The notes: generated by a model not told the origin, from the sequence alone. A stretch of DNA of 64,000 bases from Bacillus sp. SM2101 (GCF_018588585.1 NZ_JAEUFG010000002.1:138838-202837), one strand, 5' to 3'; counted from the stretch's first letter, positions 8,549 to 18,756 are shown. A program made the numbers and translations.

Positions 8549-10336
8549 TTACATATATTTTTCAAGGAATGCTGATACAGTTCTATAAACCTTTAACTCA
8601 TTCTCCAGCTTTGAAAATCCATGTCCCTCGTCTTCTAACACCATATATTCAACATCTCGACCTTTTTCTTGTAGTGCTGCTACGATTTGATCAGATTCTG
8701 CTTTTACAACACGTGGGTCGTTCGCTCCCTGAATAACAAGCATTGGTTTGGTCATATTATCTAAATATGTAATCGGAGAAAATTCAATTAACTTTTCTTT
8801 GTCTCTTTCCGGGTTTCCGACCCATTGATCCATACTTGGTTTCCAGAAATCTGGTACAGAATTAATAAACGAAAACAAATCACTAGGACCAAAAATATCA
8901 ACTACAGCTTTAAAATATTCCGGATGCCTTCCATGTAGCAATAATGACATGTAGCCACCATAGCTTCCACCTATTAGAAAAATCTTATCTCGATCTGCAT
9001 AGCCATTTTTAATTAGGTATTCTAACCCTTCAATATTATCAAGGCGTGGACCATGTCCCCAATCACCTTCAACCATTTTTGTAAACTTCAACCCATATCC
9101 AGTAGAGCCTCGGAAATTAGGTGCAAAAATACTAAATCCTTCATTAATTAAATATTGAAACACACCTCTAAAGAATTTTCGTTCGCCATATTGAGGTCCA
9201 CCGTGTGGCCAAAAAATAACATGACCATTGCTATGTGCAGCTGTTGCTTTAAAGAAGAGTGCTTCTATTTCGAGTCCATCAAACGACTCATACTTAATTA
9301 CCTCGGGATCGACTAACTGTTTCTCATCTACACCGAGCACACGATTGTTTGTTAGTTGCTTCCATGAATGTGAGTTACTTTCTTTTTTATAAATATTTGC
9401 TGGCTTTGTAGCAGAAGTGCCTAATAAATATAAATGACCACTTTCTGTAACAGTTAACTTTTGAACCTCTCCTACTGGACTCTCTACCTCTTCTAATTTC
9501 TTCGAATCTATTTCGTATCGATATAGAAGATCTTCAACACCCTTTTCGCTAACAGCGTACAGTTGTTTATGTTGTTTATCATATTTAATCATTTTGAACC
9601 CTGCACCAGGTACTGAAACTAGTTTGTTAAACTCTTTAGTTTCAATATTAAATTTAGCAATATATGAAAAATCCTCACCATAATCAGTTATTAGAAAAAT
9701 TTCTGTCTCTGAAACATATATAGCATCTGTTACAGTGTGCTGCTCATTCGTTTCTGGTGTTAAGGAAATGATCTCCTCATTTACTTTTACATAGGATAGC
9801 TTGTGAGTGTTAGAGAAAAACTTACTAATAATAAAGCTCTCTTCACTAGGGCTAATATCTAGTAAAAATGTAGCCGCGCCTTCCCCATCATGAATGACTT
9901 GTTCTTTCCCTGAATCGAGGTGATAGCAATAACTCTTTAGGAAAGTCGGTTCATCTTTTGAAGATGTATAGTATAAACGTTTGCCATCATCTGATAAAAT
10001 CGGTGAAATGTGACGATTGCCTTCTGAGGTTCTAACTGGCTGTAATTCGCCACCGTGTGGAGGAATCATATAGAATTGAGCGTTTTCATCCCCTTCATGA
10101 TCAAATGCTGCGATTACAAATTTTCCACTCTTATCATACTGAAGTCCATGGCAGCTTTGATCATTAAATGTAAGTGGATATGGAAATTCATTTGGTAAAT
10201 CCATTGCCCACAAATTAAATTTACCACTAATATTCGTACTGAAAATAAGCTGACTTTCATCACTACTTACTACAAAATCTTGTATTTTATATGCTCGTAA
10301 AAATTGTTCTACATCTGGCTTTTTAAATGTTTCCAC
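8549..10336 (-). CDS. S9-family peptidase (acylaminoacyl-peptidase / prolyl oligopeptidase type)
   Basis: A 595-residue protein with an N-terminal beta-propeller (residues about 20-340, repeated WD-like blades such as SPILSDDGKRLYYTSS) and a C-terminal alpha/beta hydrolase domain. The nucleophile motif GGSYGGYMS places Ser458; the acid is in QGANDPRV and the histidine in EDEGHGF near the C-terminus, a complete Ser-Asp-His triad. HGGPQYGE supplies the oxyanion region. No signal peptide, so probably cytoplasmic cleavage of short or N-acylated peptides. The start is GTG 10336 with AGGGGGAA upstream. A MITE-like element lies directly upstream. Confidence 0.9.
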   Translation of the reverse strand: METFKKPDVEQFLRAYKIQDFVVSSDESQLIFSTNISGKFNLWAMDLPNEFPYPLTFNDQSCHGLQYDKSGKFVIAAFDHEGDENAQFYMIPPHGGELQPVRTSEGNRHISPILSDDGKRLYYTSSKDEPTFLKSYCYHLDSGKEQVIHDGEGAATFLLDISPSEESFIISKFFSNTHKLSYVKVNEEIISLTPETNEQHTVTDAIYVSETEIFLITDYGEDFSYIAKFNIETKEFNKLVSVPGAGFKMIKYDKQHKQLYAVSEKGVEDLLYRYEIDSKKLEEVESPVGEVQKLTVTESGHLYLLGTSATKPANIYKKESNSHSWKQLTNNRVLGVDEKQLVDPEVIKYESFDGLEIEALFFKATAAHSNGHVIFWPHGGPQYGERKFFRGVFQYLINEGFSIFAPNFRGSTGYGLKFTKMVEGDWGHGPRLDNIEGLEYLIKNGYADRDKIFLIGGSYGGYMSLLLHGRHPEYFKAVVDIFGPSDLFSFINSVPDFWKPSMDQWVGNPERDKEKLIEFSPITYLDNMTKPMLVIQGANDPRVVKAESDQIVAALQEKGRDVEYMVLEDEGHGFSKLENELKVYRTVSAFLEKYM

Positions 10337-10369
10337 TCTGTCTTCCCCCTAATTAGTAGATTATCATTT

Positions 10370-10526
10370 AAACTGTTTTCACAATAATTGTTGCTTTTCG
10401 TTCTAAGATATAGGCACGTATAGTTGGACCTTTGCTACTTTTACAATTACTGAGCTCTCATAAAACTCATCATTCTGTATATTTTTTAATGAAAAAAACA
10501 ACAAAGTTTTACGAAAAGAGCCATAA
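10370..10526. repeat. MITE-like dispersed element, copy 3
   Basis: Left end AACTGTTTTCACAATAATTG plus TTGCTTTTCGTTCTAAG; right end CAACAAAGTTTTACGAAAAG followed by AGCC. Both end types of the family are present, and internal AAAACTCATCATTCTG matches the 51114 copy in reverse orientation. It occupies the gap between the S9 peptidase and the oxalate decarboxylase gene. Confidence 0.75.
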
Positions 10527-10725
10527 GTTATTATGTAATATGCTCACTATTCATATTTTATTTTAAGTGACGACATTGTCACTTTCAAGTGTTTTTTGTT
10601 AATTTTCTTAATTTTTTTATTATGTTTATTTTAACTTTTTCAATGGACATATGGATAACATGGAATTCATAAACTATATATCATAAACATCCAACGTTAG
10701 GATCACATATCAAGGAGTGTTCATA

Positions 10726-11898
10726 ATGAAAAAACGACATCAGATTCATTCGGAAGATGTGCCTCAGCCAATTAGGGAAGATGGAGCTGGTGCTACTGAT
10801 CTTGGACCTAGAGACATTTTGAGAGATATAGAGAACCCCGATATGCTCGTCCCTCCTAAGACTGATGCTGGCAGAATACCTAATCTAAAGTTCTCATTTT
10901 CTGATACACCAATGAGTCTATATCACGGAGGGTGGGCACGAGAAGTGACTGTTAGAGAACTACCAATTGCAACTACAATCGCAGGTGTCAATATGCGTCT
11001 AACCCCAGGTGGCGTACGGGAGTTACACTGGCATAAACAAGCCGAGTGGGCTTATTTGCTTCTAGGGAAAGCACGGATTACAGCAGTTGATCAGGATGGT
11101 AGAAACTTTATTGCAGATGTAGAGGCAGGTGATCTTTGGTATTTTCCACCTGGCATTCCACATTCGATTCAGGGATTGGATGGAGGCTGTGAATTCTTAC
11201 TCTTATTTGATGATGGAAATTTTACGGAGAGCGATACCTTTATGCTCTCTGACTGGTTTGCTCATACACCAAAAGATATATTGGCAAATAACTTTGGAGT
11301 ATCTGAAAATGCTTTTGCTCATATTCCTACCAAGCAACGTTACATGTTTCAAGCACAAGTTCCTAAGCCTATTAACGATCAAGCTATTCAAAGCCCCTAT
11401 GGAACTGTACCAAAGAGCTTTATACATCGTTTAATGGCACAAGAGCCAATCATAACTTCTGGAGGAACTGTTCGAATCGTTGATTCTACCAATTTTCCTG
11501 TTTCAACTACGATTGCAGCAGCTCTAGTTGAAATCAAGCCTGGTGCCATGAGAGAAATGCACTGGCACCCAAACACAGATGAATGGCAATATTATCTTAC
11601 TGGTAAGGGAAGAATGACAGTATTTGCTGCAGAAGGTACCGCGCGAACCTTTAATTATAGAGCTGGAGATGTTGGTTATGTCCCGTTTGCTTTCGGACAT
11701 TATATACAAAACATAGGAGAAGAAAGTCTTTGGTTTTTAGAAGTTTTTAAGAGTAACCGCTTTGAAGATATATCTTTAAATCAATGGTTAGCATTAACGC
11801 CACATGAGTTAGTGCAAACTAATTTGAATGCAGGGCCAGAGCTAATGAACGCTTTACGACAAGAGAAGTGGCCTGTCGTAAAATATAATAATACGTAA
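10726..11898 (+). CDS. oxdC: Oxalate decarboxylase (bicupin)
   Basis: Converts oxalate to formate and CO2 with Mn. Two cupin domains are visible: [14 protein letters not shown] (N-terminal Mn site His-x-His and Glu) and [15 protein letters not shown] (C-terminal site), each followed by [14 protein letters not shown] or [14 protein letters not shown] with the last His ligand. The active-site lid reads FTESDTF where B. subtilis OxdC has FSENSTF; the key Glu (here Glu168) is kept, which favours decarboxylase over oxidase. Length 390 fits OxdC/OxdD. Start ATG 10726 follows AAGGAG. CATAAACTA at 10668-10676 resembles a sigma-K minus-10 box, and OxdD is a spore-coat protein in B. subtilis, but no well-spaced minus-35 is evident, so C versus D type is open. 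Confidence 0.92.
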   Translation: MKKRHQIHSEDVPQPIREDGAGATDLGPRDILRDIENPDMLVPPKTDAGRIPNLKFSFSDTPMSLYHGGWAREVTVRELPIATTIAGVNMRLTPGGVRELHWHKQAEWAYLLLGKARITAVDQDGRNFIADVEAGDLWYFPPGIPHSIQGLDGGCEFLLLFDDGNFTESDTFMLSDWFAHTPKDILANNFGVSENAFAHIPTKQRYMFQAQVPKPINDQAIQSPYGTVPKSFIHRLMAQEPIITSGGTVRIVDSTNFPVSTTIAAALVEIKPGAMREMHWHPNTDEWQYYLTGKGRMTVFAAEGTARTFNYRAGDVGYVPFAFGHYIQNIGEESLWFLEVFKSNRFEDISLNQWLALTPHELVQTNLNAGPELMNALRQEKWPVVKYNNT

Positions 11899-11951
11899 AT
11901 AATAACTAGGTAAATTGTTATAAATCTCCTCTTTTCCTTCACGATAAAAAA

Positions 11952-12219
11952 TCAATACATTTTGAACAGTAAAGGCTTTGTATGCTCTAGCGCTACACAG
12001 TCATTGTAAAAAACGCTTTCTTTTAAGTCATCTCCTGATTGAAATACACAAATAGACCTTTTAATAAATCCAACGCTTTTCGTAAAACACTGATTAATTT
12101 CTGGATAAAGACATGATTCTTTGATATGTCCACTGTTTCCAATTAAAACCTTGTTCTATTATAGTGTTTATTACTTCATCTATGGACAGCTTAGGATTTA
12201 AGATGGTCCCGTTTTTTGT
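11952..12219 (-). pseudogene. Decayed coding remnant with a frameshift
   Basis: On the minus strand one frame reads TKNGTILNPKLSIDEVINT, on to GFNWKQWTY, and stops; a second frame continues ESCLYPEINQCFTKSVGF, on to VALEHTKPLLFKMY and a TGA at 11952. Together they look like the C-terminal part of one protein split by a single-base indel near 12125. I do not recognise the family and find no start codon or ribosome site. The rest of the gap 11899-12388 holds only the terminator at 12294. Confidence 0.45.
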
Positions 12220-12293
12220 TTACTACAAGATAAGCAAGATACAGATACATATTTGTAATTTAATAACATATTTGCCAGACGGCAGAACCTTTT

Positions 12294-12343
12294 AAAAGTT
12301 CCACTAATATGAGATTTTCGACACTTATTAGTGGAACTTTTTT
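12294..12343 (+). terminator. Strong rho-independent terminator
   Basis: AAAAGTTCCACTAATA and TATTAGTGGAACTTTT form a perfect 16-bp stem with a 16-nt loop, followed by more T residues on the plus strand. It would stop transcription arriving from the oxalate decarboxylase side before the converging selO gene, and can act for selO too. Confidence 0.85.
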
Positions 12344-12388
12344 AAGTTTTATTGAGGTTTTAATATCAAAACCGATTTCGCCACCCAA

Positions 12389-13855
12389 TCATGTACCACA
12401 AAACGTTCGGTATGGTTTGACTGATGGGTCTGGTGGTGTGCTATATTCAATCTGTTCCGAAGTGTGGTCGTATGGGTTCGAAAGGACGTGTAGTAGTCGC
12501 TGCATCACGCTATAATCTCCTCTTTCCACTGCTGCATCAAGCGCATCCTCTACCCGATGATTGCGGGGGATGATTGCAGGATTATTACCCTTCATCAACT
12601 GTTTCGATGCAGCGCTCGATTCTAGTTGCCTTTCTAACCTCGCTTGCCACCTTTCATACCAAGTAACAAATTCCCCTGTCTTAAACATCACTGTATCCTG
12701 TAAAGTATCAAAAGTTAATGCACGGAATGTATTCGTATAATCAGCACGGTTCTCTTGCATCATCTTTAAAAGATCTTTAATAAGAATTTCATCCTGTTCC
12801 TCTTCATTAAATAGCCCAAGCTTTGCTCTCATACCTGAAAGCCAATGACTATAAAATAAATCATTATATGCTGAAATCTTTTCCTGAGCGATGTCAATTG
12901 CTTGTTTCTCTTTAACATGTAGTAGGGGCAACAAAGATTCAGCAAACCTTGCGAGATTCCATCCGCCTATCATTGGTTGATTACCAAAAGCATAGCGTCC
13001 TTGTGTATCAATCGAACTGAACACCGTAGCTTCATCATAATGATCCATAAAGGCACAAGGACCATAATCGATCGTTTCTCCGCTTATCGTTGTGTTATCA
13101 GTATTCATTACTCCATGGATAAAGCCAACAAGCTGCCATTTAGCAATAAGTGAAGCTTGGCGCTCGATTACTTCCTGAAGTAGTGCAACGTATCGATTTT
13201 CATCGGCACTGACATCAGGAAAATGCCGATCCAAAGTATAATCTGCTAGTATTTTGAGTTCTTCAACTGTACACCCATTCCGAACGTATTGAAAGGTACC
13301 AACACGTATATGACTGGCAGCGATACGAGTTAATATAGCACCTGCTAAATCCGTTTCACGTATAACTGGCTCACCAGTTGTTACTACTGCCAAACTACGT
13401 GTAGTGGGGATATTTAGAGCATGCATCGCCTCACTAATAATATATTCACGGAGCATCGGTCCAAGAGCTGCACGACCATCACCACCACGGGAATATGTTG
13501 TCCTACCTGAACCTTTTAGCTGAATATCAACAAGCTCACCTTGAGGTGTATGCTGTTCGCCTATTAGTAAAGCCCGACCGTCCCCCAGCATAGTAAAGTG
13601 CCCAAATTGGTGTCCTGCATAAGCTTGTGCAATAGGCTGAGCACCTTCAGGAACATCATTACCAGCAAATATCGCGAGCCCTTCTTCACTTTGTAGTTCC
13701 AGGACGTTCAACCCTAGTGTAGCTGCAACTTGCTCGTTAAGTATTATTAACTTAGGTGATCGTACAGGGTTTAAGCTTAAACTAGAGAAGAATGACTTCG
13801 GTAAACGAGCATAACTATGATCTAGGCTCCATCCGATTTCTTTTTTACTTGTCAT
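12389..13855 (-). CDS. selO: Protein adenylyltransferase SelO (YdiU family)
   Basis: SelO is a pseudokinase-fold enzyme that transfers AMP to hydroxyl side chains. The protein shows the family landmarks [65 protein letters not shown] (metal-binding region) and [10 protein letters not shown]. Length is 488 residues, normal for bacterial SelO, ending with the usual SNPYDHT...YRTFCGT tail. I start it at ATG 13855 behind AAAGGAG; the open frame runs 48 codons further upstream but that part is intergenic and overlaps a MITE-like repeat. Converges on the oxalate decarboxylase gene. Confidence 0.93.
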   Translation of the reverse strand: MTSKKEIGWSLDHSYARLPKSFFSSLSLNPVRSPKLIILNEQVAATLGLNVLELQSEEGLAIFAGNDVPEGAQPIAQAYAGHQFGHFTMLGDGRALLIGEQHTPQGELVDIQLKGSGRTTYSRGGDGRAALGPMLREYIISEAMHALNIPTTRSLAVVTTGEPVIRETDLAGAILTRIAASHIRVGTFQYVRNGCTVEELKILADYTLDRHFPDVSADENRYVALLQEVIERQASLIAKWQLVGFIHGVMNTDNTTISGETIDYGPCAFMDHYDEATVFSSIDTQGRYAFGNQPMIGGWNLARFAESLLPLLHVKEKQAIDIAQEKISAYNDLFYSHWLSGMRAKLGLFNEEEQDEILIKDLLKMMQENRADYTNTFRALTFDTLQDTVMFKTGEFVTWYERWQARLERQLESSAASKQLMKGNNPAIIPRNHRVEDALDAAVERGDYSVMQRLLHVLSNPYDHTSEQIEYSTPPDPSVKPYRTFCGT

Positions 13856-13926
13856 TGTAACTCCTTTGCTATACATATTTTTTGTAGTCCTTATTTTTTT
13901 ACAAACAAAGTACCCTCTTTTTCTAT

Positions 13927-14034
13927 CACTGTTTTCACATTGATTATAGTTTTTCGGTAAGATTGACAACCGTATAAAGTTACAGTTTTCAGTTCTCATT
14001 TATTAATAGCAGCTATATTCACAAAAATCGCCCT
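13927..14034. repeat. MITE-like dispersed element, copy 4 (degenerate)
   Basis: Left end CACTGTTTTCACATTGATTA and right end TTCACAAAAATCGCCCT keep the family's end pattern with many changes, and the inside is shortened. It separates the dynamin gene from selO. Confidence 0.5.
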
Positions 14035-14100
14035 GCCAATAACACTTATGTTACATTTTAGTATAAATCTAAAAACGATCTGTAGCACCAATCAAACATT

Positions 14101-16833
14101 TTATTTATTTTTTATTAACCATTCCTGTAGTTTATGTCTTAAAGTAAATAACGATACAGGGTCATCTACTAATTGCGGATTTGATCTCATATTCATTAAC
14201 GTTTCAGTGTTTTGGTCAATTTCTTGTTTCATCTCTTGTAAACTATCATCTAACACTTGATGCGGTTGTGTAAAGAAAGATGATATATCCTCTGCTAATG
14301 ATTGTTCAAACCAATTGAACCTTTCTAGCAATTGATTTGTAAAGGCATCTGTTACATCAACGTAATCTTCATTTTCAACAAAATTTTTGTACTTATTATA
14401 TATCATTTCATTATTTGGCTGCAGCATTCCAAACAACTTTCCAGCACTCTTTAGCATCATCTGAGAAGGAGTTCGTCTTAAAAAGATATTCTGCTTTGTA
14501 AAATTTGTTTTTACTGCCAATCTATTAGCATCTCTTCGCCAATCATCTAATAATTTGAAGTCGCATTCTAATTTCACTTTTTCTTCTTCATATATTTTAT
14601 TAAATTCAACGCTCATTTCAGTTAAAAATTCCTGACTATCTCGTAGTACTTCTCCCGACATTTCAACCCATTGTTCAATGGAATTGCGTAATTTAGGTAA
14701 AGTTGTTTGTTCAATATATTGTTGTATCCTCATATTCATTTCTTCATTAATTTGATGGTGAATCGTGCCTAAATCACTAAGCTCACTAATCATATTTGAA
14801 CATTCTTTTAATATTCTTGGAATATTGTCTTCCAATTCTGCTCTATACTCTTCTTTACGCGATCTGAACATATTTATAATCACTTGTACTTTTTCTTTCT
14901 CTATATCACTTAATTGGTTAATTGCCCCATTTAGCTTCGATACCATTTCTTCTTGTGATTGTATTTCATTCGTTAACGCTTGTTCATTCTCAATGCGTTT
15001 TTGCAAAATATAAGTAATCGTTTCTCGAATATAATAGAGAATCTTTTTCGTACGTTCATGCATGAGCTTTTTATTAGTTAAACCTGATTTCACCGCGTTC
15101 GCTAATTCATTAAAGTTCGATTTGTTCATTTCATGTTTCGTGTATGAGAAAATTCGAGCATTGGGGAAATACTTGTGAATGATAGCCTTAGTATCCGCTA
15201 TCGTTTCTTCATGAATATCCTTATAATAATCCCTTTCTACTGTCATTGAAACAAAATGCACAGGTAAAGACGGATTCCTTTCTTGTAGCTTAATTAACAA
15301 TTCCACCTCTTTTTCTGTCAAAATGTTGCTACTATCAAGAACAAAAATTAATGAATCTGCAAGTGGTAGATATTTTACAAACATTTGGTTATGACTTAAG
15401 AAGCCTGGCGTATTCATCATCGTTATTTGATGTTGTTGTAGAAATGTTGATGGTAGCGTAAAATCAAAGATGGTATTCGTGTCAATCGAACCAAAAGAAA
15501 GCGTTTGATGAAATTCACTTAAACTTGAAATTTCTTTTACAGCCGAATCCAAAACCTCTTTGATTTCCTTCTTCTCTCCATTGTTAAATACGACAAAAGG
15601 TGTAGATCGGTTCTCTGCTAAAACATGATCCCCAACCAAGGAATTGATAAAAGTAGCTTTTCCATTTTCAAATGCACTTGCAATTAGCACACGTTGTGTT
15701 TGTAAACTTGTTAGTTCGTTTACAAGCCACTTCAAACGATTACCTACATGTAACGAGTGTTGGTTTGACCAAGTTAAGATGTCATCAAATAAAGTTAAAC
15801 TATCCTCAAGTCCGTTCTCATACAGATGATCTGTTAAAACGTGTTGTTCACATTGTCGAGCAATATCAATTGGAATGTCACCATTAAAAACCTCATTCCA
15901 AGATAAGATTGCTGCAGACACAAACATTGCTTCATTATCAGGTGTAATATGTTTCCACACGTGCAAATAGATAGGGACAAGTTTAGCTAACTCTTTAATT
16001 GAATATGGCCCATGCAGAAAATCTATATAAGATTTCTTGTATAGTTCACTTAACTTCTCCCACTTACGAAGTTTGTTGTCTTCATCATCCTCTCCAACTA
16101 ATATCTCATTAATCACTGTAATCCAAGCAAAATAGTATTCCTCGTCTTTATAGCTCATCCAAAGTGATTGGACCATTGACTCAAAATGAGATAAATCAAT
16201 TTGGTACAAAATAAGCAAAGGTTCCTTAAAAAGATCGGGGTTTATTGATTTTGCCCAACCTTCATCTATGTATATCATTAAAGTGTTATACCACTCGATT
16301 GATCCTAATCGTACTGCTTCATTTTTTGCAAGCTCAATCATGCTAAAATAATCTTCTTGTTCCTCAAAATAATTTTGAGCTAACTTCGTTACATTCGAAT
16401 AATCTGGGTTAAATGCAACAGCATCTCTAATAGCTTTATTCGCTAACTGTGTATTTCCTTGGTCAATATAAAGAGTATGTAACTTTAAAGAAATTTCTGA
16501 AGTAAGTGTATTAGAGGTTGTTATAATTGAAGAATAAACATGCTCAGCCTCAGCATACATCTGTAATTCAAGGTATGCATCTGCAATATTTTTCTGAGCC
16601 CAAGGTTTAAGCTCATTTTCAACCTTTTCCCATTTAAAAATGGCTGCTTCGTAATCATTACTTAAGTAGTAAACCTCCCCTTGAGCGTACCTAATAAAGG
16701 ATAACTCAGGCTGTTCACGTTGCTGCTCGTTAACAAAAAGCTCACCAAGCACACGAATAGGATAACTTGATTGATAATCTCCCATAAAAGTCTCGTAATA
16801 AGACTTATTAATTAATTGTTGTTCTACAGTCAT
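14101..16833 (-). CDS. TPR plus dynamin-like protein with degenerate GTPase motifs
   Basis: A 910-residue protein. The first 350 residues are TPR-like helical repeats (for example YAQGEVYYLSNDYEAAIFKW, AYLELQMYAEAEHVYSS). A dynamin-type G domain follows, then a long coiled-coil stalk (residues about 590-910) with KRIENEQALTNEIQSQEEM-type heptads. The P-loop reads ASAFENGKATFINSL: the first Gly of GxxxxGKS is replaced (Ser386) and the Ser after Lys392 is Ala393. Switch II is NTPG (residues 474-477) where dynamins have DTPG. So GTP hydrolysis may be weak or lost. Bacterial dynamins remodel membranes and some protect against phage or membrane stress; the role here is inferred from fold only. No paired second dynamin is adjacent. 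Start ATG 16833 with GGAGGAATGTC upstream. Confidence 0.8.
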   Translation of the reverse strand: MTVEQQLINKSYYETFMGDYQSSYPIRVLGELFVNEQQREQPELSFIRYAQGEVYYLSNDYEAAIFKWEKVENELKPWAQKNIADAYLELQMYAEAEHVYSSIITTSNTLTSEISLKLHTLYIDQGNTQLANKAIRDAVAFNPDYSNVTKLAQNYFEEQEDYFSMIELAKNEAVRLGSIEWYNTLMIYIDEGWAKSINPDLFKEPLLILYQIDLSHFESMVQSLWMSYKDEEYYFAWITVINEILVGEDDEDNKLRKWEKLSELYKKSYIDFLHGPYSIKELAKLVPIYLHVWKHITPDNEAMFVSAAILSWNEVFNGDIPIDIARQCEQHVLTDHLYENGLEDSLTLFDDILTWSNQHSLHVGNRLKWLVNELTSLQTQRVLIASAFENGKATFINSLVGDHVLAENRSTPFVVFNNGEKKEIKEVLDSAVKEISSLSEFHQTLSFGSIDTNTIFDFTLPSTFLQQHQITMMNTPGFLSHNQMFVKYLPLADSLIFVLDSSNILTEKEVELLIKLQERNPSLPVHFVSMTVERDYYKDIHEETIADTKAIIHKYFPNARIFSYTKHEMNKSNFNELANAVKSGLTNKKLMHERTKKILYYIRETITYILQKRIENEQALTNEIQSQEEMVSKLNGAINQLSDIEKEKVQVIINMFRSRKEEYRAELEDNIPRILKECSNMISELSDLGTIHHQINEEMNMRIQQYIEQTTLPKLRNSIEQWVEMSGEVLRDSQEFLTEMSVEFNKIYEEEKVKLECDFKLLDDWRRDANRLAVKTNFTKQNIFLRRTPSQMMLKSAGKLFGMLQPNNEMIYNKYKNFVENEDYVDVTDAFTNQLLERFNWFEQSLAEDISSFFTQPHQVLDDSLQEMKQEIDQNTETLMNMRSNPQLVDDPVSLFTLRHKLQEWLIKNK

Positions 16834-17050
16834 GACATTCCTCCGATGTATTTATTGCTAAGCCATATAGCCAAAACTGACCGCTGTTACTGTATTCTAA
16901 CAAAATTCTAAGCAAAGTAGATTTCAATACACTTTCATTTTTGTTACAAACAAAGAGAAAACTGTAATGATTCACAAGAAATGAATAACTTATTAACAAT
17001 TTATGTTAATGTAATACTATAGATTAATAACAGAAGGGAGTGCTTGAACA

Positions 17051-17494
17051 GTGTTAACAATTCACCATAAAACATATATTAAAATTCCAAAAGAAATAGT
17101 ATATAAAACGATTACTTCTGCAGATGGCTGGAATGCATGGTTTACAGACCAAACATCTTTACATATGAATGCGGATGGCACAGGTGATATTCGGTTCAAA
17201 TGGAGTAATTTCGGAATTGAAAATGCGAACCTTGAAGATGGTGGAAAAATAATTGAGAGTATACCTAATAAAAAATTTGTTTTTCAGTGGTCACCAGGAA
17301 CAACACACACTACAGTCACTCTTAAGTTAGAGCCATATAAAGAAGGCACATTGATTGACCTCACAGAGACTGGTTATGCTAAATCGGATAAAGACCTCAA
17401 GGCATGTATAGGGTGTGCAACAGGTTGGGGAGAAGCACTTACCCTATTAAAGATATACTTAGAAGAAGGAATTGTTTATAAACAGGATTTATAA
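17051..17494 (+). CDS. SRPBCC / AHSA1-like ligand-binding protein
   Basis: A 147-residue protein of the START-like (Bet v 1) fold: an N-terminal strand HHKTYIKIPKEIVYKTIT, the substrate-cavity strand DGWNAWFTDQTSLH, and a C-terminal helix GWGEALTLLKIYLEEG. The AHSA1-like signature FVFQWSPGTTHTTVTLKLEP is present. These proteins bind hydrophobic ligands or act as chaperone helpers; no specific function can be read. The start is GTG 17051, about ten nt after AAGGGAG. Stands alone, divergent from the dynamin gene. Confidence 0.78.
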   Translation: MLTIHHKTYIKIPKEIVYKTITSADGWNAWFTDQTSLHMNADGTGDIRFKWSNFGIENANLEDGGKIIESIPNKKFVFQWSPGTTHTTVTLKLEPYKEGTLIDLTETGYAKSDKDLKACIGCATGWGEALTLLKIYLEEGIVYKQDL

Positions 17495-17660
17495 GCAATA
17501 GTTGAAATTGCAATAGTATAGGAGTATCATCCAGTTAACTTAATATATTATTGCTATTTATACTATACTAGACGACGGTTTATGGATATTCCATCGTTAC
17601 TAAGTTGAACAACTACTACATACATTAGATGAAAACAATCCCTGTGAAAACAGTCTATAT

Positions 17661-17861
17661 TTACAAAATTCTCTGCACCCTACCAACTTGACCATCAATT
17701 AACCTTACTTTAATACCATGGGGGTGATGAGGTGAGTTTGTTAGAATATCTTTTACAATACCTCTAGTTAGTGCTCCAGTCATTTGATCTTTTTTTAACA
17801 CAATCTCTACTTCAAGCCCTCGTTTAATATTTGACCTTTGTTGACCGTTCATTGTTATCAC
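17661..17861 (-). CDS. ywbE: YwbE family protein (DUF2196)
   Basis: A 66-residue protein, NGQQRSNIKRGLEVEIVLKK then LTRGIVKDILTNSPHHPHGI and KVRLIDGQVGRVQRI, which is the YwbE family from end to end. The fold is a small SH3-like beta barrel; function unknown. The reading frame begins at GTG 17861 with AAAGGAG 5 nt away; ATG 17855 is the alternative start two codons in. Confidence 0.85.
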   Translation of the reverse strand: MITMNGQQRSNIKRGLEVEIVLKKDQMTGALTRGIVKDILTNSPHHPHGIKVRLIDGQVGRVQRIL

Positions 17862-17908
17862 CCGTTCTCCTTTATTATGTAATACGGTGTTTGCAAATTT
17901 ATTACTAA

Positions 17909-18505
17909 TTATATATGATCAATAAGATTTTTTTCAAAGCAAGTACATTCATGAACCCTTTTGAACTTTGCTTTTATATTGTCTTTATTATCACCATTAT
18001 AATGGGAAAAAGCTTGAACAGGGTGTAATGCTGGCACTTTAGCTGTTAATGTATCTTTCATTTCTAGACTACCATCAATATACACATGCAAATAAGATTC
18101 TACATCTATAAACTTATTTTTTTTGTACCATTTATGCACCCAAGGGTCATCCCTAGTCCATGCTTCTAAGCGATTTAAGCCTTTTTCTATCGCTATCTTC
18201 TCTGCCTCACATAATAGTAAATTACCAATACCGTTCCTACGAAAATCAGGATGAACAGCTATATGCCAAATCATTCCTCCTAAACCGACTCCTCTTGAAC
18301 ATAGTGTCCTTTCCACCAATTCGTACTCAATGTCTATTAATCCAACAATTTGACCTTGTTCTACTGCCACAAGTTCAATTACAGGGTTGTTATACGTCTC
18401 TTTTTCCCTTATTACATTATCAAAGTAAGCTGTGTCCAAAAATGATAATACTCTACACCTTACCCAACCTGCTTCGTCCTTTGAAGTATAGTTCCTAATA
18501 TGCAT
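17909..18505 (-). CDS. GNAT-family N-acetyltransferase
   Basis: A 198-residue protein with a GNAT core: MIWHIAVHPDFRRNGIGNLLL (beta 4 and the acetyl-CoA pyrophosphate loop R-R-N-G-I-G) near residues 85-105, and the GLNRLEAWTRDDPWVHKWYKKNKF acceptor end. The 35-residue C-terminal tail (HECTCFEKNLIDHI) is extra to the core. Acceptor unknown. ATG 18505 follows a TAGGAGG site. Nearest neighbour ywbE is on the same strand 47 bp downstream and could be co-transcribed. Confidence 0.82.
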   Translation of the reverse strand: MHIRNYTSKDEAGWVRCRVLSFLDTAYFDNVIREKETYNNPVIELVAVEQGQIVGLIDIEYELVERTLCSRGVGLGGMIWHIAVHPDFRRNGIGNLLLCEAEKIAIEKGLNRLEAWTRDDPWVHKWYKKNKFIDVESYLHVYIDGSLEMKDTLTAKVPALHPVQAFSHYNGDNKDNIKAKFKRVHECTCFEKNLIDHI

Positions 18506-18601
18506 GATTTCCTCCTATAAATATTCATGAAAGTCGTCCATTCGACTATGAATGTGACGAGAGGGAAAAACTTATCAATACTTTATACTTTGGTCTTTAT
18601 T

Positions 18602-18756
18602 AAAAGCTGTTTTCGCATTTATTGTTGCTTTTCGTTCTAAGATTTAAACACGTATACATCTATGGTTCGTGGCATCTTTTCTTTTAATAATTATAATATC
18701 TTATATTACTTATCTTACTGTCCATTTTTAAAACAAAGTTTACGAAAATAGCCTTA
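18602..18756. repeat. MITE-like dispersed element, copy 5 (well preserved)
   Basis: Left end AAAGCTGTTTTCGCATTTAT then TGTTGCTTTTCGTTCTAAG; right end AAAACAAAGTTTACGAAAAT followed by AGCCTT. The two ends are inverted relatives sharing AGGCTnTTTTCG. The inside has the family core ACACGTATACATC and GGTTCGTGGCATCTTTTCT. This is a useful reference copy. Confidence 0.85.

Noticed and set aside
10668-10676. Sigma-K promoter of the oxalate decarboxylase
   Set aside because: CATAAACTA fits the minus-10 pattern but no AC-type minus-35 lies at the right distance; too weak to list as a feature.
13856-13999. N-terminal extension of selO
   Set aside because: ATG 13855 has a strong AAAGGAG site and fits the family start; the extension runs into a MITE-like repeat.
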